A stretch of 41,570 bases of DNA from positions 1 through 41,570 of the forward strand of contig DATFHG010000057.1 of the NCBI GenBank assembly GCA_035248725.1, in the 5' to 3' direction. Position 1 is the first letter of the stretch, and each line of letters begins with the position of its first letter. Origin of the DNA: DASPMP01 sp035248725 (GTDB taxonomy: Bacteria; Gemmatimonadota; Gemmatimonadetes; Gemmatimonadales; Gemmatimonadaceae). The notes beneath the pieces are model-generated. The model saw only the letters and a program-made list of their open reading frames with translations. It searched no databases and was not told the origin of the DNA. A program made the translations under genes and the position numbers. Below, piece after piece: positions 1-7,898 of the stretch.

Positions 1-59
1 GGGGACACGCTCCCGTCCGCGACTCTGCCCAGCAGGTCACGGACGCGATCGCGCGTCAT
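1..59 (-). CDS. N-terminal fragment, possible LarB (nickel-pincer cofactor synthesis)
   Basis: Only the first 19 codons lie in the window; the gene runs off the left edge. It starts with ATG in a four-base ATGA overlap with the dus stop codon, so it is co-transcribed with and coupled to dus. The visible N-terminus reads MTRDRVRDLLGRVADGSVS. The pattern of a leucine pair followed by V-A-x-G-x-V-S-P resembles the start of LarB (carboxylase of pyridinium biscarboxylate precursors, formerly called a PurE-like protein). Nineteen residues cannot prove a family, so the name is a suggestion only. Confidence 0.35.
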   Translation of the reverse strand, partial: MTRDRVRDLLGRVADGSVS

Positions 60-1093
60 GCGACCGCCTCGAGCTCCGGATCGAATGCAGTTCCCTCGCC
101 GCGCTCGGGATGACCGTTGCGCAGATATTCCTCGAAAATTCCCTCGATCTCTCCGAGGGTGTTCACCGCGTGGAGTTTCTTGCGAAGCTCCGCCGATCCC
201 GGCAGGCCCTTGGCGTACCAGCCGAGGTGTTTCCGGAATTCGATGGCCGCACCGCGCTTGTCCGGCTCGTACGCGTCCGCCATGCGCGCGTGCTCGAGGG
301 CGATCCGGAAGCGCTCTTCCACCGGCGGCGCGGGACGCATCGGCCGGCCAGCCAGCACGTCTTTGGTCTGGTCGAAGATCCACGGCTGGCCGAACGAACC
401 ACGCGCGATCATCACGCCGTCACAGCCGGTCTCGCGGTACATGCGCACCGCGTCCTCGGGCGTCTTGATGTCGCCGTTGCCGATCACCGGGATGGTGAGC
501 GCCTGCTTGACCGCAGCGATCTCCTCCCATCGCGCGCTACCGGAGTACATCTGCGTGCGCGTACGCGGATGCAGCGCGAGCGCTGTGGCGCCCGCGTCCT
601 GGCAGCGAAGCGCGATATGCACCGGATCGCGCATCTCTTCGCTCCAGCCGCTGCGGATTTTTACGGTCACGGGCAGATGCGTGGCGTCGCGCACCGCGCG
701 AATGATGGTCTGCACGAGGCTCAGGTCCTTGAGACAGCCGGAGCCGCCGTTCCGCTTCACGACCTTCTTGACCGGGCACCCGAAATTGATGTCGATGTAT
801 TCGGGGGCGAATACGTCGGTGACCAGCGCGGCGGCCTCGCCCATGGCAGCGGGCTCGGAGCCGAAGATCTGCACGCCGATGGGCCGCTCGTCGGGTCCGA
901 AGCGCAGCTTGGCGAGCGTGTGCTCGTTCTCGCGCCGGATTCCCTCGGCGGAGAGGAATTCCGTGACGACGACGTCGGCGCCAAAGCGCCGGCACAGGCG
1001 TCTGAAGGGCGACTCGGAGACCCCGGCCATGGGGGCCAGGAACAGAGGCACGGCGGCCTCGACGCGATACGGGAACGCGGCGCGCGGAGTCAC
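56..1093 (-). CDS. dusB: tRNA-dihydrouridine synthase (DusB-type)
   Basis: A 345-residue flavoprotein of the Dus family, which reduces specific uridines in the tRNA D-loop using FMN and NAD(P)H. The TIM barrel opens with LAPMAGVSESPFR. The catalytic-cysteine motif is present as INFGCPVKKVVKRNGGSG, followed by TVKIRSGW, the histidine of ALHPRTRTQMYSG, and the FMN-phosphate segment IGNGDIKTPEDA/GVMIARG. The C-terminal helical tRNA-binding domain includes FRKHLGWYAKGLPG. Length and motifs fit DusB rather than DusA or DusC. The start is GTG, six bases after a TAGGTT hexamer. The stop overlaps the next gene as ATGA. The family is clear; the subtype is inferred from similarity. Confidence 0.93.
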   Translation of the reverse strand: MTPRAAFPYRVEAAVPLFLAPMAGVSESPFRRLCRRFGADVVVTEFLSAEGIRRENEHTLAKLRFGPDERPIGVQIFGSEPAAMGEAAALVTDVFAPEYIDINFGCPVKKVVKRNGGSGCLKDLSLVQTIIRAVRDATHLPVTVKIRSGWSEEMRDPVHIALRCQDAGATALALHPRTRTQMYSGSARWEEIAAVKQALTIPVIGNGDIKTPEDAVRMYRETGCDGVMIARGSFGQPWIFDQTKDVLAGRPMRPAPPVEERFRIALEHARMADAYEPDKRGAAIEFRKHLGWYAKGLPGSAELRKKLHAVNTLGEIEGIFEEYLRNGHPERGEGTAFDPELEAVA

Positions 1094-1128
1094 CGTGTCA
1101 ACCTAAAACGAGCCGTAAACGTAAGCAA
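1094..1128 (-). promoter_or_regulatory. Candidate dus promoter, leaderless type
   Basis: Reading the minus strand, TTGCTT (1128-1123) is followed after exactly 17 bases by TAGGTT (1105-1100). Six bases later comes the GTG start of dus. With that spacing transcription would begin at or next to the start codon, leaving no room for a ribosome binding site. It lies back to back with the ptsN promoter. Confidence 0.45.
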
Positions 1129-1137
1129 CGCCGAGGT

Positions 1138-1165
1138 TTGACTGTGCTCCGGAGTTGAGTAGTTT
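1138..1165 (+). promoter_or_regulatory. Candidate ptsN promoter
   Basis: TTGACT (1138-1143), 16 bases, then TAGTTT (1160-1165). The ATG of the PTS IIA-like gene follows nine bases later. A GGAG at 1151-1154 lies about 20 bases before the ATG, too far to be a normal Shine-Dalgarno, and it would fall inside the promoter spacer. A very short or absent leader is the simplest reading. Confidence 0.4.
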
Positions 1166-1174
1166 GCTGCGCCT

Positions 1175-1627
1175 ATGGAACTACGCGAGTTCTTCAGCGA
1201 AGACGCGATCAAGCTCGATCTCGAGGGCACTTCGAAGGACGACGTCCTCAAGGAGCTCATCGCTCTCCTCAAGCTCGACGACAAGAGCCAGGGGATGCTC
1301 TTCAAGATGCTGAAGCGTCGCGAGAACCTGGGCTCGACAGGCATCGGCCGCGGCATCGCGATCCCTCACTGCCGTTCGCTCGTGGTCCAGAAGCTCCGCG
1401 TCGCGTTCGGACGCAAGAAGCAGGGGCTGGACTTCAAGGCGATCGATGAAAAGCCGGTCAACTTCTTCTTCTTGATCGTCGCGCCGCCGCTCGAGGTCTC
1501 GAATCAGTATCTGCCCGTGCTCGGCAAGATCGCGCAGTTCTCGAAGGAGTCCGATGTGCCGGCGCGGCTCATGGAGATCACGCAGCCGCGGGAATTCCTG
1601 GCGCTGCTCGAGGAGAAAGGCGTGTAG
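1175..1627 (+). CDS. ptsN: PTS EIIA-like regulatory protein (PtsN/fructose family)
   Basis: A 150-residue single-domain PTS IIA protein. The phosphorylatable histidine is His65 in GRGIAIPHCRS, preceded by the ENLGSTGIG segment typical of this fold. It lacks the acidic N-terminal extension of multidomain EII proteins, and no EIIB or EIIC gene is adjacent. A regulatory, nitrogen-PTS-like role is therefore more likely than sugar transport. It is transcribed divergently from dus and convergently with guaA, alone. The start ATG has no convincing Shine-Dalgarno. The fold is well supported; the signalling partner is unknown from this window. Confidence 0.85.
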   Translation: MELREFFSEDAIKLDLEGTSKDDVLKELIALLKLDDKSQGMLFKMLKRRENLGSTGIGRGIAIPHCRSLVVQKLRVAFGRKKQGLDFKAIDEKPVNFFFLIVAPPLEVSNQYLPVLGKIAQFSKESDVPARLMEITQPREFLALLEEKGV

Positions 1628-1649
1628 GCACAGAGATGTCTGCGGCGGA

Positions 1650-1808
1650 GCCACGTACTGCTGGAACTGCAGATTACTCCGATAAGAGACACGGATACTT
1701 GTATCACGAAACAATGAAGCTCCTGCCCGAATCGGCAGGAGCTTTTGTTTTTGGCATTGATGAACCAGCGCTCTTATCCGGTAGATCTGTAGTTCTGCAG
1801 TACGTGGC
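1650..1808. repeat. Long imperfect inverted repeat enclosing a terminator
   Basis: The left arm (1650-1688) and the reverse complement of the right arm (1771-1808) match at about 31 of 38 positions. Both begin with GCCACGTACTGC and end with GATAAGAG. The 82-base centre holds a strong intrinsic terminator. The whole structure lies between the converging 3' ends of ptsN and guaA. In RNA it would form a long stem capped by the terminator hairpin. It could be a remnant of a small non-autonomous element or a bidirectional termination structure. No coding function is supported. Confidence 0.75.
1719..1752 (+). terminator. Rho-independent terminator downstream of ptsN
   Basis: Perfect 9-bp stem GCTCCTGCC/GGCAGGAGC with a six-base loop, followed by TTTTG and five more T residues. 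It lies 92 bases after the ptsN stop and ends 71 bases before the guaA stop. The A-rich left flank is weak, so termination of guaA transcripts from the other strand is possible but less certain. Confidence 0.88.
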
Positions 1809-1823
1809 CCCGGCGCACTGACC

Positions 1824-3368
1824 CTATTCCCACTCGATCGTCGCCGGCGGTTTGGAGCTCACATCGTACACAACGCGATTCACTCCCTTCACTTCATTGA
1901 TGATGCGGCTCGAGATCCGGCCGAGCACATCGTGCGGGAACGGATACCAATCCGCCGTCATGCCGTCTGTTGACGTCACGGCGCGCAGCGCCACCACGTT
2001 CTCGTAGGTCCTGTAGTCACCCATCACACCGACCGACCGCACGGGCAGCAGCACCGCGAACGCCTGCCAGATCTCGTTGTACAGTCCCGCTTCGCGGATC
2101 TCCTCGAGATAGATCGCGTCGGCTTTACGCAGGACGTCGAGCTTGTCCTTCGTCACGTCGCTCAGCACGCGAATGCCGAGCCCCGGCCCCGGGAACGGAT
2201 GTCGGCCGATCATCTCCTCCGGCAATCCGAGCTCGCGCCCCACGTTGCGCACCTCGTCCTTGAAGAGCTCACGCAAGGGCTCGATGAGCTTGAACTTCAT
2301 CCCGGGCTTGAGGCCGCCCACGTTGTGGTGCGTCTTGATCGTGACGCTGGGGCCGCCGCGAGGCGAGAACGACTCGATCACGTCGGGATAGAGCGTGCCT
2401 TGCACGAGGAACTGCGCGTCCTTTCCCGCTTCGGCGCTCGCGTCTTCGAAGACGTCGATGAACGTGTGCCCGATGATACGCCGCTTCTCCTCGGGTTCCG
2501 TCACGTCCGCCAGCGCGGAGAGGAATCGGTCGGACGCGTCCATCGTCACGAGCTTGACGCCCATGTTGGCGCGGAACGTACGCTCCACCTGCTCGCGCTC
2601 GCGGAGACGAAGCAGACCGGTGTCGACGAACACGCAGGTGAGCTGGTCGCCGATCGCCCGATGCACGAGCGCCGCCGCCACCGATGAATCGACGCCGCCG
2701 GAAAGTCCACAGACCACGTGTGCGTCGCCAACCAGCTCGCGAATCTTCCTCAACTCCATGTCCACGAACGCGCCGGGCGTCCAGTCGGCGGTGGCGTGGC
2801 AGATGTTGAACAGAAAATTCGCGATCAGCTCGCCGCCGCGTGGGGTGTGCGCGACCTCCGGATGAAACTGCACGCAGTGGATGGGCTTCGACGTGTGGCG
2901 CATCGCCGCGACTGGCACCGATTGGCTGCATGCGGTGACGATGTAGTCGCGCGGTGGCTTGTCCACGTGATCCCCGTGACTCATCCACGCCGTCATGTGC
3001 TCGCTGGGCAGGAATCCCGCGAACAGGCCGTCCGCTTCGTTGATCTCGACCTCGGCGCGCCCATACTCACGCTTCCCCGCTCCGATGACCTTGCCGCCCT
3101 GCAGGTGCGCCACCAGTTGCATGCCGTAGCAGACGCCGAGCACGGGCGCCATGTCGAGAATGGCGGGATCGATCGTGGCGGCACCCTGCTCGTACACGGA
3201 ATCGGGCCCGCCGCTGAGGATGATGCCCGTCGGCCTCCATCCCGCGACCCAGTCGGCAGTGCGCGTTGGCGGGTGAATCTCCGAGTACACGCGTGCCTCG
3301 CGCACCCGGCGCGCGATGAGCTGGGTGAACTGCGACCCCATGTCGAGAATCAGAATCCGGGAGGACAT
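1824..3368 (-). CDS. guaA: GMP synthase (glutamine-hydrolysing)
   Basis: Converts XMP to GMP with ATP and glutamine, the last step of guanine nucleotide synthesis. The 514 residues carry all three modules. The class I amidotransferase has Cys80 (GVCYGMQ), His169 and Glu171 (FHPEVAHT). The N-type ATP pyrophosphatase has the P-loop SGGVDSS at 223-229. The C-terminal dimerisation domain ends in the conserved PPATIEWE. It is the last gene of the accD-to-guaA run, 16 bases after the phosphoesterase gene, and ends at the inverted-repeat terminator. No guaB is in the window. Length and motifs are fully normal. Confidence 0.98.
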   Translation of the reverse strand: MSSRILILDMGSQFTQLIARRVREARVYSEIHPPTRTADWVAGWRPTGIILSGGPDSVYEQGAATIDPAILDMAPVLGVCYGMQLVAHLQGGKVIGAGKREYGRAEVEINEADGLFAGFLPSEHMTAWMSHGDHVDKPPRDYIVTACSQSVPVAAMRHTSKPIHCVQFHPEVAHTPRGGELIANFLFNICHATADWTPGAFVDMELRKIRELVGDAHVVCGLSGGVDSSVAAALVHRAIGDQLTCVFVDTGLLRLREREQVERTFRANMGVKLVTMDASDRFLSALADVTEPEEKRRIIGHTFIDVFEDASAEAGKDAQFLVQGTLYPDVIESFSPRGGPSVTIKTHHNVGGLKPGMKFKLIEPLRELFKDEVRNVGRELGLPEEMIGRHPFPGPGLGIRVLSDVTKDKLDVLRKADAIYLEEIREAGLYNEIWQAFAVLLPVRSVGVMGDYRTYENVVALRAVTSTDGMTADWYPFPHDVLGRISSRIINEVKGVNRVVYDVSSKPPATIEWE

Positions 3369-3384
3369 CAGGGATGTCTCGGCT

Positions 3385-3894
3385 CTAGAATTTCCACTCC
3401 TCTCCTTTCAGCGTGAGGAACTCGACGTGCTTCGAATCGAGGTCCAGAATCGCGGCGCCGGGCGTGCCGTACATCCAGCCGCAGGTCTCGCCGGGGTTGA
3501 CCAGGATCGAATCGCCCTGCGTCTTGAGCGACTGCTGATGCGCGAAGCCGTGGACGATGAACGTATGCGACTTGATAGACCGCTTCTGCACGTCGCCCAG
3601 GTCGTGCACCAGCAGGATCTGGTTGCCGCCTACGTCGAAGCTGTGCGGCGACTCGAAGATCTCGATGCCGATCCCCGCACCCGCGGTGGACAGCAGCCCC
3701 TGATGGTCGCCGTCGTTGCGACCGAACACACCCTGCAGCGTCATGTGCATGTCGTCGAACGGCTTCAGCGCGAACGGCGACACGTAGTCGCCCGCGTGCA
3801 GCACCATGGTGGCGCCCGCCTCTCGCATCTGCTTCAACAGCTCCGCGATCGCGGGAACGCGATCGTGGCTGTCCGCCATGAGGCCGATCTTCAT
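3385..3894 (-). CDS. YfcE/MJ0936-type metallophosphoesterase
   Basis: A 169-residue calcineurin-like phosphoesterase of the small YfcE class, usually acting on phosphodiesters with Mn or a similar metal. Metal-site motifs appear in order: D-x-H in MADSHD near the N-terminus, HAGDYVS, GRND (in place of GNHD/GNCD), the histidine of VHD, and HGFAHQ in place of the usual GHTH-like motif. The sequence then gives the family's NPGE segment. It begins in an ATGA overlap with lysA, and guaA follows after 16 bases. The physiological substrate cannot be deduced; the neighbours suggest general metabolism rather than a dedicated pathway. Confidence 0.85.
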   Translation of the reverse strand: MKIGLMADSHDRVPAIAELLKQMREAGATMVLHAGDYVSPFALKPFDDMHMTLQGVFGRNDGDHQGLLSTAGAGIGIEIFESPHSFDVGGNQILLVHDLGDVQKRSIKSHTFIVHGFAHQQSLKTQGDSILVNPGETCGWMYGTPGAAILDLDSKHVEFLTLKGEEWKF

Positions 3895-5183
3895 CCGCTT
3901 CTCCAGGTGGGTTCGTCCACGTCCAGGCGCATGAGATCCTCGTACGTCTCACGCCGGGTCGTGATCGCGTACTTGTCTCCGTCCACCAGCACCTCCGCGG
4001 CGCGTCGCCTGGCGTTGTAGTTCGACGCCATGGCGTAGCCGTACGCGCCCACGTCGAACACCACGATCCGCTCGCCGGGTTGAACATCGGCGAGCTTGCG
4101 GTCGAGCGCCAGAAAGTCGCCACTCTCGCACACGGGGCCGACGACGTCAGCCGTGATGCGCCGATCATGATCGCGCGCGGCCTCGATGCGATGAAAGGCG
4201 CCGTAGTGCGACGGGCGTAGGAGCTCGGTCATCCCCGCGTCGGTGATCACGTACTCCTTTCCGCCGCTCTTCTTGCGATACAGCACCGTGGCCACGAGAA
4301 CGCCCGCATTGCCGACGATGAATCGGCCGGGCTCCATGATCAGCGACAGGCCCGTCTCTTTCACGACCGGCAGCACGAGCTTGGCAAATCGCTCCAGGTC
4401 CGGCGGCGTCTCGTCGTCGTATCGCACGCCGAGTCCGCCTCCGATATCGAGATGCTCCAGCGTCGTGATCCCCGCCTTGCGCAGCGACTCGACGAGCTTC
4501 GCGAGACGCTCCGTTCCCGCGCGATACGGCTCGATGCGCGAGAGCTGCGAACCGAGGTGCATGTCCAGGCCGACAAGCGCGACGTTCTTCATCTTCGCGG
4601 CCGCTTTGGCTACGTGCAGCGCGTCGTCGTACGGAATGCCGAACTTGTGGCCCTTCTCCCCTGTCTTGATGTACTCGTGCGCCGCGTGGAGGTTGAGCTC
4701 CGGGTTCACCCTGATGCCCACCGGCACCGTCGCGCCCGCGGCACGTGCCATCGTATCCAGTCGCTCGATCTCCGCGGCCGATTCCGCGTTCACCAGCAGA
4801 ACCCGCGCGGCGATGGCGTCTCGCAGCTCGTCGTCCGTCTTCCCGACGCCGCCGAACACGATGTCCCTGCCGACGTAGCCGGCGCGCTGCGCCCGCAGCA
4901 ACTCGCCACCCGACACGACGTCGGCGCCGGCGCCCAGCCCATGCAGCAACTTGAGGATGGCGACGTTGCCGTTGGCCTTGAGCGTGTAGTGCACGCGGTG
5001 CGGCACGGAGGCGAGCGTCGCGTCGAGCTTCTCGTAGCGGTCGCGGATGACGCCCGCGCTGTACACGTACACCGGCGTCCCCACTTCGTCGGCGATGCGC
5101 TCCAGCGCAACACCTTCGCACATGAGCGTGCCGCCGGAACCGGCGGCGCGCTGGAAGCCGGCGGTCAGTACGCCTTGGCCCAT
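3891..5183 (-). CDS. lysA: Diaminopimelate decarboxylase
   Basis: PLP-dependent decarboxylase making L-lysine from meso-diaminopimelate. It is a fold type III enzyme with a TIM barrel and C-terminal beta domain. The PLP lysine lies in HYTLKANGN. The glycine-rich phosphate site is HLDIGGGLGV, and the EPGRFIVGNAG and CESGDF segments follow. The chosen ATG at 5183 overlaps the end of proS by 19 bases and gives 430 residues. It keeps the family-typical stretch before the first helix (GFQRAAGSGGTLMCEG). A later ATG at 5123 would give 410 residues and is the alternative. The gene ends in an ATGA overlap with the phosphoesterase gene. Confidence 0.95.
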   Translation of the reverse strand: MGQGVLTAGFQRAAGSGGTLMCEGVALERIADEVGTPVYVYSAGVIRDRYEKLDATLASVPHRVHYTLKANGNVAILKLLHGLGAGADVVSGGELLRAQRAGYVGRDIVFGGVGKTDDELRDAIAARVLLVNAESAAEIERLDTMARAAGATVPVGIRVNPELNLHAAHEYIKTGEKGHKFGIPYDDALHVAKAAAKMKNVALVGLDMHLGSQLSRIEPYRAGTERLAKLVESLRKAGITTLEHLDIGGGLGVRYDDETPPDLERFAKLVLPVVKETGLSLIMEPGRFIVGNAGVLVATVLYRKKSGGKEYVITDAGMTELLRPSHYGAFHRIEAARDHDRRITADVVGPVCESGDFLALDRKLADVQPGERIVVFDVGAYGYAMASNYNARRRAAEVLVDGDKYAITTRRETYEDLMRLDVDEPTWRSG

Positions 5184-6634
5184 AGGGCTTCGGCCGTAGC
5201 CTCCTTCCCGCACTTGAGACACGTCTTCGGCGCTTCCGCCGAGCGGAACTCCTCGTCGGGCAGCACGCGGATCGTCGCCTTCGTCTCGTCCTTGATGGCG
5301 TCCTCGCACGCGCGCCCGCCGCACCACCCGGCGTACACGAACGCGCCGTCGCCGTCCATGACCTCGCGGAACTTGTCGTACGTGATCTTGCCACGAATGC
5401 TGTTTGCCTCGCGGCGCTCGCGCGCGGCGACGAGCATGTCGTCCTGCATCTTGATCAGCGCGTCGGACAGATCCTCGCCGAGCGTATCGAGATTGACCGG
5501 ACGCTTCTCGCGCGTGTCGCGGCGCACGAGCACGCCCTGATTCTTGGCAAGGTCCCGCGGCCCGATCTCGAGCCGCAGCGGAATGCCCTTGAGCTCCCAC
5601 TCGTAGTACTTCGCACCGGGCTTCACGCCGTCGCGATCGTCGAGGTGGACGCGCAACCGTCCCGGGCGCCGGCGCTCCCACTCGTGCACGCTGCTCATGA
5701 TCGCGTGCGCCTTCTCCAGCACCTGCGCGCGTTCGTCGTCCGACCGGTAGATCGGCACGATCACGACTTCGATCGGGGCGAGCAGCGGCGGGATGACGAC
5801 GCCGTTGTCGTCCCCGTGCGTCATCACCATCGCGCCGATCATGCGCGTCGTGGTGCCCCAGCTCGTGTTCCAGGCATACTCGAGATTGCCGCTCTCCGCC
5901 TGGAACTTGAGATCGAACGCCTTGGAGAAACCCTGTCCGAGATTGTGCGACGTTCCCGCCTGTACCGCCTTGTTGTCCTGCATCATCGCTTCGCACGCGT
6001 ACGTGCGCAGCGCGCCGGCGAACTTCTCCGAGTCCGATTTCAGCCCGGTCACCACCGGCATCGCGATCCACGCTTCCATGAAGTCGCGGTACACGCCGAG
6101 CATGCGGCGCGCCTCCTCCTCGGCCTCGTCGTGCGTGGCGTGCGCCGTGTGTCCCTCCTGCCACAGAAACTCCAGCGTGCGCAGGAACAACCGCGTGCGC
6201 ATCTCCCAGCGAACCACGTTCGCCCACTGGTTGATCAGCAACGGCAGGTCGCGATGCGACTGCACCCACTTGGCGAACATCGCGTAGATGATCGTCTCGG
6301 ACGTGGGGCGGACGACCAGGGGTTCCTCGAGCTTCTTCCCGCCGCCGTGCGTGACGACCGCCAGCTGCGGCGCGAATCCCTCCACGTGCTCGGCCTCCTT
6401 GTGCAGGAAGCTCTCCGGGATGAAGATCGGGAAATACGCGTTCTGGTGGCCCGTCGCCTTGAACATGTCGTCCAGCGCGCGCTGCATCCGCTCCCAGATG
6501 CCGTATCCGTTGGGACGGATCACCATGCAACCCCGAACCGGCGAGTAGTCGGCGAGCTCCGCTCTCAGCACGACTTCGTTGTACCACGCGCTGAAGTCTT
6601 CCTTGCGCGTGGTCAGCTTCTTCTCGTCAGCCAT
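5165..6634 (-). CDS. proS: Prolyl-tRNA synthetase, archaeal/eukaryotic-like type
   Basis: Charges tRNA-Pro. At 489 residues it lacks the large editing insertion of the E. coli-type enzyme. It has the C-terminal zinc-binding module of the short type: GWCGGRACE followed later by CLKCGKEA, ending in the conserved tyrosine of AKAY. Class II motifs are visible as RPTSETIIYAMFAKW and REFLWQEGHTAH-like sequence (LEFLWQEGHTAHAT), plus GTSHNLGQGFSKAF. The start MADEKKLT at 6634 is preferred over upstream in-frame codons that would read an arginine-rich, uncharacteristic leader. It overlaps hisS by 8 bases and lysA by 19, so the three are translationally packed. Confidence 0.97.
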   Translation of the reverse strand: MADEKKLTTRKEDFSAWYNEVVLRAELADYSPVRGCMVIRPNGYGIWERMQRALDDMFKATGHQNAYFPIFIPESFLHKEAEHVEGFAPQLAVVTHGGGKKLEEPLVVRPTSETIIYAMFAKWVQSHRDLPLLINQWANVVRWEMRTRLFLRTLEFLWQEGHTAHATHDEAEEEARRMLGVYRDFMEAWIAMPVVTGLKSDSEKFAGALRTYACEAMMQDNKAVQAGTSHNLGQGFSKAFDLKFQAESGNLEYAWNTSWGTTTRMIGAMVMTHGDDNGVVIPPLLAPIEVVIVPIYRSDDERAQVLEKAHAIMSSVHEWERRRPGRLRVHLDDRDGVKPGAKYYEWELKGIPLRLEIGPRDLAKNQGVLVRRDTREKRPVNLDTLGEDLSDALIKMQDDMLVAARERREANSIRGKITYDKFREVMDGDGAFVYAGWCGGRACEDAIKDETKATIRVLPDEEFRSAEAPKTCLKCGKEATAEALWAKAY

Positions 6635-7889
6635 GGGGAAAAGTAAATGGTTCCTCCGCGCCCGTCGCGAGATCCTTCTGGATCGCCGTTCCATCGCGCC
6701 GCAGGATCACCGCCGCGAGCGCGCCGGCGCGCGTCGCGGTCTGGAGCTGCTTGCCGAGCTGCATGGCGCGCAGCGAATACTCCACGGACGCTCCCGTGCG
6801 TCGCAGGTTGGTGGCGGTCCGCATCGCGTCCGTCAGCTGCGACTGGTCCTCGAACGCGACCCAGTAATCCATCCCCGGACCGGCGAGCGGCATCTGGCCC
6901 CTCGCGCGAAGCAGCTCGCCGAGCACTACGTCCCCCATGCCGAAACCAAGGGCCGGGAGGTCCACACCGCTCAACGAGCCGAGGAGGTTGTCGTACCGCC
7001 CGCCTCCGCAGATCGCGCGGAACTCCCCGCGCGCGTCGAACAGCTCGAACACGATGCCCGTGTAGTACGCCAGTCCGCGAACGATGCTGAGGTCGAGGTC
7101 CACCCAATCGCGAACGCCGAGGGCGTCGAGAAATTCCAGGTACCTGCGCAGATCGGTGACGCGCGCTTCCACGTCCTGCGAGGTGAACGCGCTGGCGATG
7201 AGATCGGGCTCGCTCAATCGCTTCAGCTGGAGAACAGCGTCGGCTGCGGATTGTGATAGCTTGGCGGCCTGCAGCTTCTCGAGCGAGATGTCCGCCGGCT
7301 GGCGATCCAGCTTGTCGATGACCGCGAAGACGTCGGGAGCACGCTCGTCCGGGACCTCGAGCTCCTTCAGGATCGCCAGCAGCAGCCGGCGGTCTGACAC
7401 GCGAGCCCGCACGTCGCCCGGCCCCAGCCCGAAGGCGCGCATGCATTCCACGGACACCGCGAGCAGCTCGGCGTCCGCGGTGACGTCGGTCTCGCCAACG
7501 ATGTCGACGTTGAGCTGGAAGTGCTCGCGCAGCCGTCCCTTCTGCTGTCGCTCGTAGCGAAACAGTTGCGGGATCGAGAACCAGCGGATCGGCTTGCGCA
7601 GCGCGTTGGCGCGCGCGCCGACCATGCGCGCGAACGTGGGCGTCATCTCCGGGCGGAGCGCGATCTCGCGGTCGCCCTTGTCGGTGAAGTTGTACAGCTG
7701 ACCGACGATCTCGTCGCCGCTCTTCCTGGTGTACAGCTCGAGAGGTTCAAGCGGCGGGCCGTCGTACTCGACGAACCCGAACCGGCGCGCGACATCGCGC
7801 CACGTACTCAGGATGTAGGCGCGGCTGGCGAACTCCTCCGGGTAGAAATCGCGGAACCCTGGAAGTCCGCCCGTCGCGCCTTTTGCCAT
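6627..7889 (-). CDS. hisS: Histidyl-tRNA synthetase
   Basis: Class II synthetase of 420 residues charging tRNA-His. Motif 2 is FRYERQQKGRLREHFQLNVD. The histidine-specific signatures are RGLAYYTG (His A) and CGGGRYDNL (His B). Motif 3 is in LPALGFGMGDVVL. A C-terminal anticodon-binding domain follows. The N-terminus GLPGFRDFYPEEFASR is the usual opening. It begins nine bases after folC and overlaps proS by 8 bases. Nothing is missing or unusual. Confidence 0.97.
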   Translation of the reverse strand: MAKGATGGLPGFRDFYPEEFASRAYILSTWRDVARRFGFVEYDGPPLEPLELYTRKSGDEIVGQLYNFTDKGDREIALRPEMTPTFARMVGARANALRKPIRWFSIPQLFRYERQQKGRLREHFQLNVDIVGETDVTADAELLAVSVECMRAFGLGPGDVRARVSDRRLLLAILKELEVPDERAPDVFAVIDKLDRQPADISLEKLQAAKLSQSAADAVLQLKRLSEPDLIASAFTSQDVEARVTDLRRYLEFLDALGVRDWVDLDLSIVRGLAYYTGIVFELFDARGEFRAICGGGRYDNLLGSLSGVDLPALGFGMGDVVLGELLRARGQMPLAGPGMDYWVAFEDQSQLTDAMRTATNLRRTGASVEYSLRAMQLGKQLQTATRAGALAAVILRRDGTAIQKDLATGAEEPFTFPHG

Positions 7890-7898
7890 TGCCGAAAG

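Noticed and set aside
1636..1821. 61-codon plus-strand ORF between ptsN and guaA
   Set aside because: It runs through both inverted-repeat arms and the terminator hairpin, has no ribosome binding site and resembles no protein family.
3891..6587. 898-codon open frame suggesting a ProS-LysA fusion
   Set aside because: Only the last ~430 codons are LysA. The rest is an out-of-frame reading of proS, which has its own complete frame ending at 5165.
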